Shown here piece by piece: positions 1 through 9,018 of a stretch of DNA of 64,000 nt. The position numbers and the translations under genes were made by a program. Under the pieces are notes generated by a model. It saw only the letters and a program-made list of their open reading frames with translations, did no database searches and was not told where the DNA came from. How positions within the stretch are numbered: position 1 is the first letter of the stretch; each line of letters opens with the position of its first letter. Source of the stretch: Oceanospirillum sanctuarii (GTDB taxonomy: Bacteria; Pseudomonadota; Gammaproteobacteria; Pseudomonadales; Halomonadaceae); NCBI RefSeq assembly GCF_002150805.1, contig NZ_MTBA01000012.1, positions 29,041 through 93,040 on the forward strand, written 5' to 3'.

Positions 1-871
1 TCAGAGAGTAGGTCAGACGCAGGTCCGCATCGGCATCACCGGAGGTGGTCAGACGCAGGCCCAGCTTGCTCATCTCTTCTGCCAGCGAGGCATCCAGAGC
101 ACGAGCCTCGGTATTACCCGGAGACAGAGTGATCTTCAGGGAGCTGATCAGACTGTTCAACTCCTGACGTAGCTCCACCAGATCCTCATCCAGTGCAAAG
201 CGACTGAAGCCGGTTTCCGCAACAAACTTCAGCTGATCCACCAATTTGTCCCGCTTAGCGAACAGCGCCAGCACTGGCATCGCTTCACGAACCTGATCGA
301 TCTGACTGATCGGCTGACCATCTTTGGTTTCTGTTGCCGGCAGTTCTTTCTCTTCCAGCTCCAGATCGATGGCCGACAGCTGTTCCGCCAGCTTGGCTTC
401 TGCGGCACGACGATTCAGTTCCGCCAGTGTGTAATGGGTTTTCGTTTCCGGATTCACCCAGCTGTCACTCCAGCTCAAACCTGGTAACTCAACCTCAGGA
501 ATACGGCTGCGCACCTTGTCATTCACCTGCTCGACAAAGCCCGTTGTCTCGCCGCCTTTCATCTGCAGCTGAGTTTCCGTCGTGAATTCGCTGCTGATCA
601 GCACCTGCATCTGACGAATCAGATCGGCACGGGCGCGCTCTTTGGAATTCTCAGCGGCATTGGATTCGCTGCCGGTGTTATCCGCACTGCCCACACCATA
701 GACGTAACCGGAACGCTCCGGCAGGGTATTCACCCAACTCGGCATACCGCCATTGCTCTTCTCCGGTGCGGAGGAACAGCCGGACAAGACTACCCCGGCA
801 AACAACAGCGACAGTAAGCCACCTTGTTTGCCGAAGATACGTTTTCCGGAGGTCTGTTTAATAGAAGCCAA
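1..871 (-). CDS. LPP20-family outer-membrane lipoprotein, C-terminus cut by window edge
   Basis: The reading frame is open from a TTG codon at 871 to the left window edge (290 codons, no stop). The TTG follows a good ribosome binding site (AGGAG about 7 bases upstream) and is the only start that puts a signal peptide in frame. A basic N-terminus and hydrophobic stretch lead to a lipobox LSGC with Cys32, so the product should be a lipid-anchored envelope protein. The start of the mature part (PSWVNTLPE then VYGVGSA) is the pattern typical of LPP20 lipoproteins. It is the third gene of a lipoprotein operon, 67 bases after lpoB. The family has no well-defined biochemical role; a link to peptidoglycan synthesis is inferred only from the neighbour. 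Confidence 0.8.
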   Translation of the reverse strand, partial: MASIKQTSGKRIFGKQGGLLSLLFAGVVLSGCSSAPEKSNGGMPSWVNTLPERSGYVYGVGSADNTGSESNAAENSKERARADLIRQMQVLISSEFTTETQLQMKGGETTGFVEQVNDKVRSRIPEVELPGLSWSDSWVNPETKTHYTLAELNRRAAEAKLAEQLSAIDLELEEKELPATETKDGQPISQIDQVREAMPVLALFAKRDKLVDQLKFVAETGFSRFALDEDLVELRQELNSLISSLKITLSPGNTEARALDASLAEEMSKLGLRLTTSGDADADLRLTYSL

Positions 872-938
872 GTTCTCACTCCTGTGGAATCTCAGTAGAT
901 CAGGTTATTCGTTCAGCGTAATGATAAGTGTGCCGCAA

Positions 939-1538
939 TTAGCGGCTCATCACTTTCTTGATCTTCTTCTGACCGTTCCACACTTCACGGTTAGTGGTCA
1001 TGTCGATCAGCTTCATATCGACCTGATAGCTGGTAACACGGGTATCATCCAGCTGATCAACAAAGCTGTTGATGCTGCCAGACAGGGCAAAGTTAGCACC
1101 GGTTTCCTGCCCCATTTGCGCCTGAGTTTCAGAAGACGCATTCAGCTCCTGATCGCGACGCTCTTCACGTACTTCATCACGCTCATCACCGCTGACCACA
1201 AAGTCCACCTCACCGGAACGCAGCAGCTCACGCTTGATATCGTTGATAAAGGTTTCGGACGGGATATGCTCGCTGGTTTTATTACGGATCGAATGGATCA
1301 CAACCGTAGGGCGGCGAGCATCTTCAGTGCTCATTTTATAACGGCTCAGCCATGGGAAGGTCAGCATGTCCTGCATCATCTCCTTGGCTACCAGACGGGA
1401 ATCTTCATCATTCCAGCGATCCGTCAGCGCGATCTCCTGATTTGCATCCACACGCTCAACCGACGGACCACCACAACCCGCTAACAAAAGAGCACTACCC
1501 ATCAGTGCTGCTGCACCCAGTTTCGCCATCATACGCAT
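939..1538 (-). CDS. lpoB: LpoB-type penicillin-binding protein activator lipoprotein
   Basis: This 199-residue protein has a signal peptide ending in lipobox LAGC (Cys22). The body matches the LpoB family: an early segment with NDEDSRLVAKEM, a central beta segment RRPTVVIHSIRNKTSEHI, and a C-terminal GANFALSGSI region. LpoB-type proteins sit in the outer membrane and reach through the periplasm to stimulate the class A penicillin-binding protein PBP1b. The start is the ATG at 1538, preceded by AAGGAG; a longer frame upstream has no binding site and would bury the signal peptide. It lies between two other lipoprotein genes, so the three probably share one transcript. Whether the partner is PBP1b here cannot be told from this window. 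Confidence 0.88.
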   Translation of the reverse strand: MRMMAKLGAAALMGSALLLAGCGGPSVERVDANQEIALTDRWNDEDSRLVAKEMMQDMLTFPWLSRYKMSTEDARRPTVVIHSIRNKTSEHIPSETFINDIKRELLRSGEVDFVVSGDERDEVREERRDQELNASSETQAQMGQETGANFALSGSINSFVDQLDDTRVTSYQVDMKLIDMTTNREVWNGQKKIKKVMSR

Positions 1539-1639
1539 ATCATTTCTCCTTGAAGCTTGGATTGATGGCCGTTTATTGCGGTTCGGCCATCTGTAACAAC
1601 CTGTGTTTGGTCGCACGATATTCAATCATGCGCTTTCTG

Positions 1640-3463
1640 TTAATCTGCTTTTTTCTTAAACGGCAGGAAGGTTCTCAAGGTCAGAATCTCAAGCTCACCT
1701 GCTTTAAGATCGACATTGTATTCCTGACGGATTTTCTGCCCTTTCACGGAAACACTGTTCAGAACAACTTTATGCTGTCCCGGTTCCAGTTGCAGACGCT
1801 GCACACGGATATGGTGAGGCAGAGACAACCAGTTTCGGGTATCAGCATTGGTGGTGCTGGCGGTCAGTAATTTACCACCCAGAATACCGAGGGCACCCAT
1901 ATCTTTTACCGCCTGCTGGGTAACCAGATTTCTCAGGGTCTCTCGCGCCATGGCACTGTTCAGCTCTGCCTGGGCCTCCAGAACCTGCTGTAATAACCCC
2001 AGCATAGCCACGGAATCCGCTTTAATCATAGGACGACTGATATCACCCTCTGCCGAGGAAACCGTCACCTTCGCCGACTTTAACGGCGCATAGGGAATCG
2101 GATAATAAGGCACAGCAATACGCACACCGCCATTACCCAGCACATAATCCAGACCGGTATCCTCCACCAGCGGCCAGACTGGTTGCAGGGTCGTTGCCTG
2201 ACTGTTTCCTAAAACACCTTCACTGGTCAGGATAGAACCGTCGGAAAAATCCCGAATGATGTTATAAAGCCCCTTGTCGGCATACAGCAGATAGAACCAG
2301 GCTGCCTGTTCTCTTTGCTCACGCTGATTACCCACTGGCACAGGACGAACCACCAGCTGACGACTGTCACTGTTGATCATCAGGTGCATATTCAGCACCT
2401 TGCGCTGTGGAGACAGATCCACATGCTGCAGGATCAGCAATTCCGCTTTATCCGGCTGATAGTTGTAGGCGGTGCCAGCACCGCTATCGGCACCGCCACC
2501 TGAAGTGGTGGCCAGAAGCTCACCGGCTCCGGTTTTCTCATCGTCCGCATTAACCCGGGGCTTTTTGCTATCCGTTTTTTCAGCCGCCTGCTCTGCTGAT
2601 TCGAGACTTTTGGTTTTCACCAACTGACGCCAGCGATCCCCATAACCACCAGCTTTCTGCATTACCCGAACCACATCACTCCAGGCCTGACGAGTCATCG
2701 CCTGATCCAGCCCATACTGCTCGGCATAGCCTTCTTCATACAGGGTCGCAGAGCGCTGATAGCTGATACGGGCGTTATCCAGTTCTCCATACTGTTCGTA
2801 CAGCGCGCCCATCACATAATGGGCAAAGGCCTGATCTCTGAATTTAAGCTCATCGGGATTGATCGGATCACCGTTCAGTTGGCGGAAGACCTTGGCGATC
2901 TTGCTGAAGAGTTTTTCCTGCTCCGATTTCGCCTGATCATAATCCCCTGTTTTGAAGACATTTTCATCCAACAAAATCTGTATCCGGCGGTTCTCGACCC
3001 GGGCGCTGTCCAGCAACTGATCCTGCTTGCCGCCGGCTTTTTGCTGCTGCGCCAGCATCAGATAGTTGAGCATTTTGGTGTAGTGCAGATAGATACGCTC
3101 GTAGAGCTGGCCCTTGTAGGAAGCATTACCCGGATGGGTCATGGCAGAAGCCAACCAGTCTTCGGCACTGGTTCGGTAAAGGGAATCGGAAATAAGGTAG
3201 GCCTGCTCAAGCAGTTTGTTACTTTCCTGATAGCGACCATCGAGATGCGCGATCATGCCCCGTTCAAGAAAGTGCAGCAGACGGTCGCTGCCTGACGGCG
3301 AAAGAACTTCTTTAGCACCATTATCCGCACCGGTATAATTTTCCGAGCGAATATCATTCAGTACGCCTTCCAGTCCTTCACCGTATGTACTGCATCCAGC
3401 AAGAACGAGAAAAACAGATAGCACCAGCAGATTCTTAATTGCCAGCAAATAGCGCTTGATCAT
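1640..3463 (-). CDS. COG3014-type repeat lipoprotein
   Basis: This 607-residue protein has a signal peptide and lipobox LAGC (Cys24), so it is predicted to be lipid-anchored. Residues about 45-300 are helical with TPR-like spacing (for example AHYVMGALYEQYGELDNA), followed by a low-complexity linker rich in Lys, Glu and Gly, then a beta-rich C-terminal domain ending in LRTFLPFKKKAD. The layout fits the uncharacterised COG3014 family, which in marine gammaproteobacteria often lies beside LpoB-type and LPP20-type genes. The ATG at 3463 was chosen because it starts the signal peptide; the frame is open 50 codons further upstream but that part is not signal-like. First gene of the lipoprotein operon. 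Molecular function is unknown. Confidence 0.8.
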   Translation of the reverse strand: MIKRYLLAIKNLLVLSVFLVLAGCSTYGEGLEGVLNDIRSENYTGADNGAKEVLSPSGSDRLLHFLERGMIAHLDGRYQESNKLLEQAYLISDSLYRTSAEDWLASAMTHPGNASYKGQLYERIYLHYTKMLNYLMLAQQQKAGGKQDQLLDSARVENRRIQILLDENVFKTGDYDQAKSEQEKLFSKIAKVFRQLNGDPINPDELKFRDQAFAHYVMGALYEQYGELDNARISYQRSATLYEEGYAEQYGLDQAMTRQAWSDVVRVMQKAGGYGDRWRQLVKTKSLESAEQAAEKTDSKKPRVNADDEKTGAGELLATTSGGGADSGAGTAYNYQPDKAELLILQHVDLSPQRKVLNMHLMINSDSRQLVVRPVPVGNQREQREQAAWFYLLYADKGLYNIIRDFSDGSILTSEGVLGNSQATTLQPVWPLVEDTGLDYVLGNGGVRIAVPYYPIPYAPLKSAKVTVSSAEGDISRPMIKADSVAMLGLLQQVLEAQAELNSAMARETLRNLVTQQAVKDMGALGILGGKLLTASTTNADTRNWLSLPHHIRVQRLQLEPGQHKVVLNSVSVKGQKIRQEYNVDLKAGELEILTLRTFLPFKKKAD

Positions 3464-3646
3464 GGAACTGGATCTCTTTTTTAACAAACTGAAAAACACG
3501 AACATCCCTTCTATCAGTTCACTTTTGATATCTGATCCTGAGTTTTGTACAGCCAGAAAGCTCAAGCAAAGGAAGATCTTGAGTTTATCTACTTCTGCCC
3601 GCTGAAACAGCACCTAAAAGGCAGGCATACCAGGTAAAATGTTCTG

Positions 3647-4624
3647 CTAATTCCGCTGCAGAAAACTGCGCAAACCAGACATCCACTGCAGACGGAGTTC
3701 TTCACTCTCGTTAACCATGTGATGCCGGATTCCGGGATAACGGCAGACCTCCACATTAGGGAACTTCTCCTGCAGGGTACTGATATTGTTCTTCCAGTCG
3801 ACGGTTCGGTCCTCTTCCCCCTGCAGAATCAGGCAGTTAGCCGATACCGGATCAGCAGCTTCAATGGCCGGAATCCAGCGGGATAACGCCCGCACCCAGT
3901 CCACCGCCAGATAGTTGTATTGCAGAGGTTCTTCCTTCAGAAAATGCAGAAAGTTCTCATCGTGACTGTTTTTAGAGAAACGCCGCTTCATTCGGGAGAT
4001 AAAGGGAGACAACAGATAGAAACTGATCAGCCCCTGAGTCCAGTTCCAGGGTTTAACCAGCGGAGCCAGCAACACCGCTTTATCGATGGCAAACTCTTCT
4101 TTGAAAGGGCTGCGCAATAACCAGTCGATAATCACAGCACCACCGGTACTCTGTCCCACCAGATTCAACGGTTTTGTCCGTTGCTGGGCGGTCAGCTGCA
4201 AAACCTGCCAAAGCGCCCGGCTGTATTCATCAAAGGAGATAATGGATGCTCTTGGCCCGGATGACAGACCATGCCCCGGCAAGTCCACGGCAACCACCTC
4301 ATAACCCTCTTCCAGCAGAAAGCGGATCAGGTGGGTGTAAAGACCGATATGGTCATAGTAGCCGTGCAGCAGATAGAAGCAGCCTCTGGAACCCTCATTC
4401 TCTTCAAGCCGAGGCGTAAAAATCTGATAGACCACCTCATAGGTATCTGAACGCACACAACCCCAAAGATGCTCTGCCGCAGGCAGGCGACTTAAGCCAT
4501 AAAAATCACTGTAGGTTTGCTTAATACCATCGATGACCGCCTTTTCCGGTGCAACCTCAGCCAGCAAGCTTTTACGCAGGTCGCCGGCATAAAAAGGATC
4601 AGCTTTCAGGTGTTGTGCGGTCAT
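3647..4624 (-). CDS. Alpha/beta hydrolase (serine aminopeptidase / lysophospholipase-like)
   Basis: This 325-residue protein has the alpha/beta hydrolase signature. HG at 87-88 forms the oxyanion region, DLPGHG lies at 114-119, the nucleophile elbow GQSTGG contains Ser159, the acid is probably Asp272 in the GEED motif, and the base is probably His301 in the IRHHMVNE motif. The pattern fits the Hydrolase_4 (S33-like, monoacylglycerol lipase-like) group. There is no signal peptide, so it should act in the cytoplasm on a carboxyl ester or similar substrate that cannot be named from sequence. It is transcribed in the same direction as the lipoprotein genes, but 183 bases separate them, so co-transcription is uncertain. 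Confidence 0.85.
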   Translation of the reverse strand: MTAQHLKADPFYAGDLRKSLLAEVAPEKAVIDGIKQTYSDFYGLSRLPAAEHLWGCVRSDTYEVVYQIFTPRLEENEGSRGCFYLLHGYYDHIGLYTHLIRFLLEEGYEVVAVDLPGHGLSSGPRASIISFDEYSRALWQVLQLTAQQRTKPLNLVGQSTGGAVIIDWLLRSPFKEEFAIDKAVLLAPLVKPWNWTQGLISFYLLSPFISRMKRRFSKNSHDENFLHFLKEEPLQYNYLAVDWVRALSRWIPAIEAADPVSANCLILQGEEDRTVDWKNNISTLQEKFPNVEVCRYPGIRHHMVNESEELRLQWMSGLRSFLQRN

Positions 4625-5047
4625 GATTGAAGGGTCTTCCCAAGTCTGAAATTGAAGCCAAGGCTTTTGAAGCTACAGCATCCTACCCCAGAAGCCTGCG
4701 TTATAAAAAACCTGCCGCGCAAAAAACCGGATCAGCCGAGGCGCACTTTGTGACCTATCCGTCGCAATGGTGTTATTCATTAGGCGTACACCTAGGGACA
4801 AATGCCGTCACTTTCAGGTATCTTTACGGGTCACTGTATGACCTGTGTCATACATCACTCCCTCTGAAAGACGGCACATCGGACAGACGGAGTTCCCTAA
4901 CAGGCGCAAAAAAGCCTGACAGGAATAACAACGGAATCGCGCAACTCCCACGGCACATGGGACAGCCATCAGATTCCTGCTAATGACAGCACCTTTTTAG
5001 GTCCCTATTGACCTTTCTAGGCACAACTAAAGATAGAGGCACTTTCC
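4625..5047. other. Non-coding region between hydrolase and malate synthase genes
   Basis: This 423-base divergent intergenic region has no supported gene. It should hold the promoters of the leftward hydrolase gene and of rightward glcB. A strong inverted repeat lies at 4835-4854. A possible -35 TTGACC near 5011 precedes glcB, but no convincing -10 follows at the right spacing. A 118-codon open frame covers most of the region but lacks a ribosome binding site and recognisable features. No glycine riboswitch pattern was seen. Confidence 0.6.
4835..4854. promoter_or_regulatory. Inverted repeat, candidate operator of glcB
   Basis: TGTATGAC and GTCATACA form a perfect 8-base inverted repeat around a 4-base CTGT spacer, about 195 bases upstream of the glcB start. 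The size and symmetry suit a dimeric regulator such as a GntR-family protein; GlcC of that family controls glycolate genes in E. coli. No regulator gene lies next to it, so the assignment is inference. Confidence 0.45.
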
Positions 5048-7219
5048 ATGACTGAACGCGTTCAGATTGGCAACTTAAGTGTTGCAAAAACGCTTTACGA
5101 TTTTATCAACAACGATGCAGCACCCGGCACAGGTGTTGACGTTGCACAGTTCTGGGCTCAGTTTGATGCGATTGTCCACGATCTGGCGCCTCGCAATCGT
5201 GAACTGCTGGAAAAACGCGAACAGATTCAGGCACAAATTGACGAATGGCACCGCGCCCGTAAAGGCCAGGCCTTCGACCTGAACGAATACAAATCCTTCC
5301 TGGGCGAGATCGGTTATCTGCTGCCTGAAGGTGAAGACTTCTCCGTAACTACCGCGAACGTAGACCCTGAGATGGCCACCATGGCCGGCCCTCAGCTGGT
5401 AGTACCGGTAATGAACGCACGTTTTGCGCTGAACGCGGCCAACGCACGCTGGGGCAGCCTGTACGATGCACTGTACGGCACCGATGCGATCTCTGAAGAG
5501 GGTGGCGCGGAAAAAGGCACCTCTTACAACCCGGCTCGCGGCGCAAAAGTGATTGAGTTTGCCCGTAACTTCCTGAACGAAGCCGCTCCTCTGGCTTCCG
5601 GTGACCACACTCAGGCAACCCTGTACGCGGTTAAAGATGGCGCTCTGGTTGTTACTCTGAAAGACGGCTCCGAAGTGGGTCTGGCGAACGCTGATCAGTT
5701 TGTTGGCTTCAATGGTGCGGCTGACGCACCTGAGTCTGTACTGCTGGTTAACAACGGCATGCACTTTGAGATTCAGGTTGACCGTACTCACCTGATCGGT
5801 AAAGACGACGCCGCTGGCGTTAAAGACGTGGTGATGGAATCCGCTCTGACCACCATTATGGACTGTGAAGATTCCGTTGCTGCCGTAGACGCAGACGACA
5901 AGGTTGTGGTTTACCGCAACTGGCTGGGTCTGATGAAAGGCGACCTGACCGAGGAAGTAAGCAAAGGTGGCACAACCTTTACCCGTCGTATCAACGGTGA
6001 CCGCGAGTACACCGGTAAAGACGGCTCTCCGATTGCACTGAAAGGCCGCAGCCTGATGTTCGTGCGTAACGTCGGTCACCTGATGACTAACAACGCAATT
6101 CTGGACAAAGACGGTAACGAAGTACCGGAAGGTATCATCGACGGCATGTGCACCTCTCTGATCGCTCTGCACGATCTGAAAGGTCTGGGCCAGTTCAGCA
6201 ACACCACTACAGGCTCTATGTACATCGTTAAGCCTAAGATGCACGGTCCTGAAGAAGTGGCATTTGCTAACGAACTGTTTGGCCGCATCGAAGACGCACT
6301 GGGTCTGGAGCGCTTCACTCTGAAAATGGGCATCATGGACGAAGAACGTCGTACCACGGTAAACCTGAAAGAGTGTATCCGCGCGGCGAAAGATCGTACC
6401 GTATTTATCAACACCGGCTTCCTTGACCGTACCGGTGATGAGATCCACACCTCCATGGAAGCTGGCCCTATGATCCGCAAAGGCGACATGAAAGCCGCTG
6501 CCTGGATCGGTGCTTATGAGAACTGGAACGTGGACGTGGGCCTTGAGTGTGGCCTGAGCGGTAAAGCCCAGATCGGTAAAGGTATGTGGCCGATCCCGGA
6601 TCAGATGGCAAACATGCTGGACGTTAAAATCGGTCACCCGATGTCCGGTGCGAACACCGCATGGGTTCCTTCTCCGACTGCAGCAACTCTGCACGCTCTG
6701 CACTACCACAAGGTTGACGTTTTTGCCCGTCAGGGTGAAATCAAGGTGCGTGGCCGTGCAAATCTGGATGACATTCTGACGATTCCGGTTGAGCCAAACC
6801 CAAGCTGGTCCGCAGAAGAGATTCAGCAGGAGCTGGACAACAACGCACAGGGTATCCTGGGTTACGTTGTACGCTGGGTTGATCAGGGCGTTGGTTGTTC
6901 CAAGGTTCCGGATATCAACGATGTAGGCCTGATGGAAGACCGCGCAACCCTGCGTATCTCCAGCCAGCACATCGCGAACTGGCTGCATCACGGTATCTGC
7001 TCTGAAGAGCAGGTGATGGAGACTATGAAGCGCATGGCGGGTGTTGTAGATCGTCAGAATGCTAACGATCCTACCTACACGGCGATGGCACCGAACTTCG
7101 ATGGCGTTGCTTTCGAAGCGGCCTGCAAACTGGTCTTTGAAGGCACCACGCAGCCAAGTGGTTACACCGAACCGCTGCTGCACGCTTGCCGTCTGAAGCT
7201 GAAAGCACAACAGGCTTAA
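5048..7219 (+). CDS. glcB: Malate synthase G
   Basis: The product condenses glyoxylate with acetyl-CoA to give malate, serving glycolate use and the glyoxylate shunt in the cytoplasm. Its 723 residues equal the length of the E. coli enzyme. Family segments include the N-terminal [10 protein letters not shown], the barrel segment [12 protein letters not shown] with the expected active-site Arg, the acidic metal-site region around [25 protein letters not shown], and [12 protein letters not shown]. The ATG follows a GAGG binding site. It is a single-gene unit: divergent from the hydrolase and closed by a strong terminator 26 bases after the stop. Isocitrate lyase and glycolate oxidase genes are not in this window, so which pathway it feeds is undetermined. 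Confidence 0.97.
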   Translation: MTERVQIGNLSVAKTLYDFINNDAAPGTGVDVAQFWAQFDAIVHDLAPRNRELLEKREQIQAQIDEWHRARKGQAFDLNEYKSFLGEIGYLLPEGEDFSVTTANVDPEMATMAGPQLVVPVMNARFALNAANARWGSLYDALYGTDAISEEGGAEKGTSYNPARGAKVIEFARNFLNEAAPLASGDHTQATLYAVKDGALVVTLKDGSEVGLANADQFVGFNGAADAPESVLLVNNGMHFEIQVDRTHLIGKDDAAGVKDVVMESALTTIMDCEDSVAAVDADDKVVVYRNWLGLMKGDLTEEVSKGGTTFTRRINGDREYTGKDGSPIALKGRSLMFVRNVGHLMTNNAILDKDGNEVPEGIIDGMCTSLIALHDLKGLGQFSNTTTGSMYIVKPKMHGPEEVAFANELFGRIEDALGLERFTLKMGIMDEERRTTVNLKECIRAAKDRTVFINTGFLDRTGDEIHTSMEAGPMIRKGDMKAAAWIGAYENWNVDVGLECGLSGKAQIGKGMWPIPDQMANMLDVKIGHPMSGANTAWVPSPTAATLHALHYHKVDVFARQGEIKVRGRANLDDILTIPVEPNPSWSAEEIQQELDNNAQGILGYVVRWVDQGVGCSKVPDINDVGLMEDRATLRISSQHIANWLHHGICSEEQVMETMKRMAGVVDRQNANDPTYTAMAPNFDGVAFEAACKLVFEGTTQPSGYTEPLLHACRLKLKAQQA

Positions 7220-7245
7220 TCGCCGGTTAGACGCTTAAAGCTGAC

Positions 7246-7278
7246 AAAGCCCCGAACCTGAAAAGGTCGGGGCTTTTT
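7246..7278 (+). terminator. Rho-independent terminator after glcB
   Basis: A 12-13 base-pair stem (AAAGCCCCGAACC with GGTCGGGGCTTT, one mismatch) and a 6-base loop are followed by a T run. The A run at the other side may also let it stop leftward transcripts leaving ogt. Confidence 0.9.
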
Positions 7279-7296
7279 GGTTTATAGAGGGGTGGA

Positions 7297-7791
7297 TTAA
7301 GCCCCAGCCTCCAACACCAGTAACTGCCGCTTGCGGGCGATGCCCCATCGATACCCTGACAGATCGCCATTCTTACGCACTACCCTATGACAAGGGATAA
7401 TCAGAGCAACCTGATTCGCTCCGCAGGCGCTGGCCACGGCACGCACGGCACTGGGCATACTCAGCTTTTCCGCTAGCTGGCTGTAGCTGAGGGTTTCACC
7501 ATAAGGGATCTGTTGCAGCATCTGCCAGACCTGTTGCTGAAATGCGGTTCCAGCCAGATTAAGGGGTAGCTTGGGGAAAGGATTCTTGCCTTCAAGCGCA
7601 GCGCAAACCTGCCGCAGATAAGACGTAAGATGATCAGCTTGCTGCCAGTGACGATCCGGGAAGTTCGACTCAGCATCCTGCATCAGAGCCTCCGGGGAAT
7701 CTCCGATATAGAGCAGAGATAAACCGGCACCGGCTTCCTGCTCGGCAAGCATCAGATGACCTAACGGGGATTCTGCGAATTGATAAAACAT
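7297..7791 (-). CDS. ogt: Methylated-DNA--protein-cysteine S-methyltransferase
   Basis: This 164-residue suicide repair protein takes the alkyl group from O6-alkylguanine (and O4-alkylthymine) in DNA onto its own cysteine. The acceptor motif PCHRV places Cys134, and upstream SAVRAVASACGANQ carries the Arg finger (Arg117) and the Asn-containing DNA-reading helix. The protein has the short two-domain form of Ogt or MGMT and lacks the N-terminal zinc domain of Ada. The ATG at 7791 has an AGGAG site; the frame is open further upstream but runs into the neighbouring gene. It lies 43 bases after the diguanylate cyclase gene on the same strand and may be co-transcribed with it. Confidence 0.93.
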   Translation of the reverse strand: MFYQFAESPLGHLMLAEQEAGAGLSLLYIGDSPEALMQDAESNFPDRHWQQADHLTSYLRQVCAALEGKNPFPKLPLNLAGTAFQQQVWQMLQQIPYGETLSYSQLAEKLSMPSAVRAVASACGANQVALIIPCHRVVRKNGDLSGYRWGIARKRQLLVLEAGA

Positions 7792-7834
7792 GGGAAGCTC
7801 CTGACGATGACTGCCGGAGCGGGAAATCTGTCGG

Positions 7835-8623
7835 TTAGGCAGACTGAACCTGACAACGGCCGTTGGCTTTGGCTTTATAGAGGTAAGTATCGGCGGCAAT
7901 TATGCCTTCCTGCAAGCTGCCATCCTGCTCTATCTGAACGACACCCGCACTCAGGCTGGTGTTGATCTTACGACCCAGCACGATTAGCGGCTCTCCAGTC
8001 AGCACACTGTTGAGATACTGCAGCTGTTCAATCAGTTCGCTCTCATTCAGGCTGGAAAGCAACGCAAATTCTTCCCCCCCCATGCGCGCCAACAAGGCCT
8101 CAGGCTCAAAGTGATCGGATAACATACGAGCGATATGCACCAGTACATGATCACCAATATCGTGGCCGTAACGGTCATTCACCTGTTTAAAGAAATCCAG
8201 GTCGATAATCACCAGTGTTTGAGGTTCCAGCTCCAGACGGCGGCTTCCCTCTTCAAAAAAGGCCCGACGGTTGGACAAACCGGTCAGGGTATCGGTATTG
8301 GCCTGCATGCGCAGGTCGCGCTCCAGTGAACGGCGGCGATGCACTTCCCGCTCCAGAATCGCATGCTCTTCCGCCAGCGCTTTAAAGAGACGGTAGTTTG
8401 GCAGGCCGATCAGCGCGGTAATTGTCAACGGCGCTAATACAGGCAGCGCCACAGCGATCGGATTTTCAAATGAACCCGGACTGGCGATCAGATAGAAGCA
8501 GTAACAGAGCGCTGCGGAGAAAAGTGTCGGCCAGAGTGTCGCCCTCATAAGGTAACCCACCAGTCCTCTCTGGACAGTGCGTCTTGCTTTCTCAATCAGA
8601 AGCGTACGGTTACCACCTGGCAT
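7835..8623 (-). CDS. Membrane-bound GGDEF diguanylate cyclase
   Basis: The product should make cyclic di-GMP from two GTP at the inner membrane. Its 262 residues comprise two N-terminal membrane segments (about 22-47 and 54-76), a charged helical linker (80-106, probably coiled coil) and one GGDEF domain (107-262). Visible motifs are DTLTGLSNRR (111-120), the metal-binding IDLDFFKQVNDRYGHDIGD region (140-158) and the catalytic GGEEF at 182-186. The RxxD inhibitory site expected a few residues before GGEEF is absent, so product inhibition is probably weak. No EAL domain is present. The short membrane part with almost no periplasmic loop suggests it senses something in or at the membrane, which is inference. 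Confidence 0.92.
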   Translation of the reverse strand: MPGGNRTLLIEKARRTVQRGLVGYLMRATLWPTLFSAALCYCFYLIASPGSFENPIAVALPVLAPLTITALIGLPNYRLFKALAEEHAILEREVHRRRSLERDLRMQANTDTLTGLSNRRAFFEEGSRRLELEPQTLVIIDLDFFKQVNDRYGHDIGDHVLVHIARMLSDHFEPEALLARMGGEEFALLSSLNESELIEQLQYLNSVLTGEPLIVLGRKINTSLSAGVVQIEQDGSLQEGIIAADTYLYKAKANGRCQVQSA

Positions 8624-9018
8624 ATCGCCACCCTATTACCTGAATTACTTGGTGCAGCATTATTCATCAATCTGCCCACGGATGCACCCCCGCATCCGGG
8701 GAATATAGTATTAAGTCACATTTTTACTGTATGTTTAGCTTTACTAATAAACTCTTTTTTCCCCTTGATAGACATCAAGCAAAATTGTTTCGTTCACATA
8801 GAATAAACATCTGCAGAAAACAACAACAAAGCACAAATAGCACCCAAAAAGGTATATATCGCCATCTATCATGGAAATTAATACATCGTAGGCGAAACAG
8901 TTTTGATTTATCACGACCTTGCTCACTTCCCCCCCTCGCCAACATAGGGTATAAGCCATGCAGCCGGAGCAAAGCCTGAGAGCTGTCGCTGCCCTGCTTT
9001 TTTCTTACGAGGTCTGCT
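8624..9018. other. Non-coding region between the diguanylate cyclase and oxygenase genes
   Basis: This 395-base divergent intergenic region has no supported gene. A GC-rich hairpin (CGGATGC with GCATCCG, positions 8679-8698) lies near the cyclase side. A TATAAG hexamer at 8950-8955 could be a -10 element for the rightward oxygenase gene, but no -35 stands at a normal distance. Short open frames on both strands here lack ribosome binding sites. Confidence 0.55.

Noticed and set aside
4627..4983. 118-codon open frame between the hydrolase gene and glcB
   Set aside because: No ribosome binding site, no recognisable domain, and it covers the expected promoter region and the palindrome.
5075..7210. 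711-codon open frame on the minus strand inside glcB
   Set aside because: It is opposite a full-length malate synthase gene with strong codon bias; the translated protein has no family features. A codon-bias shadow.
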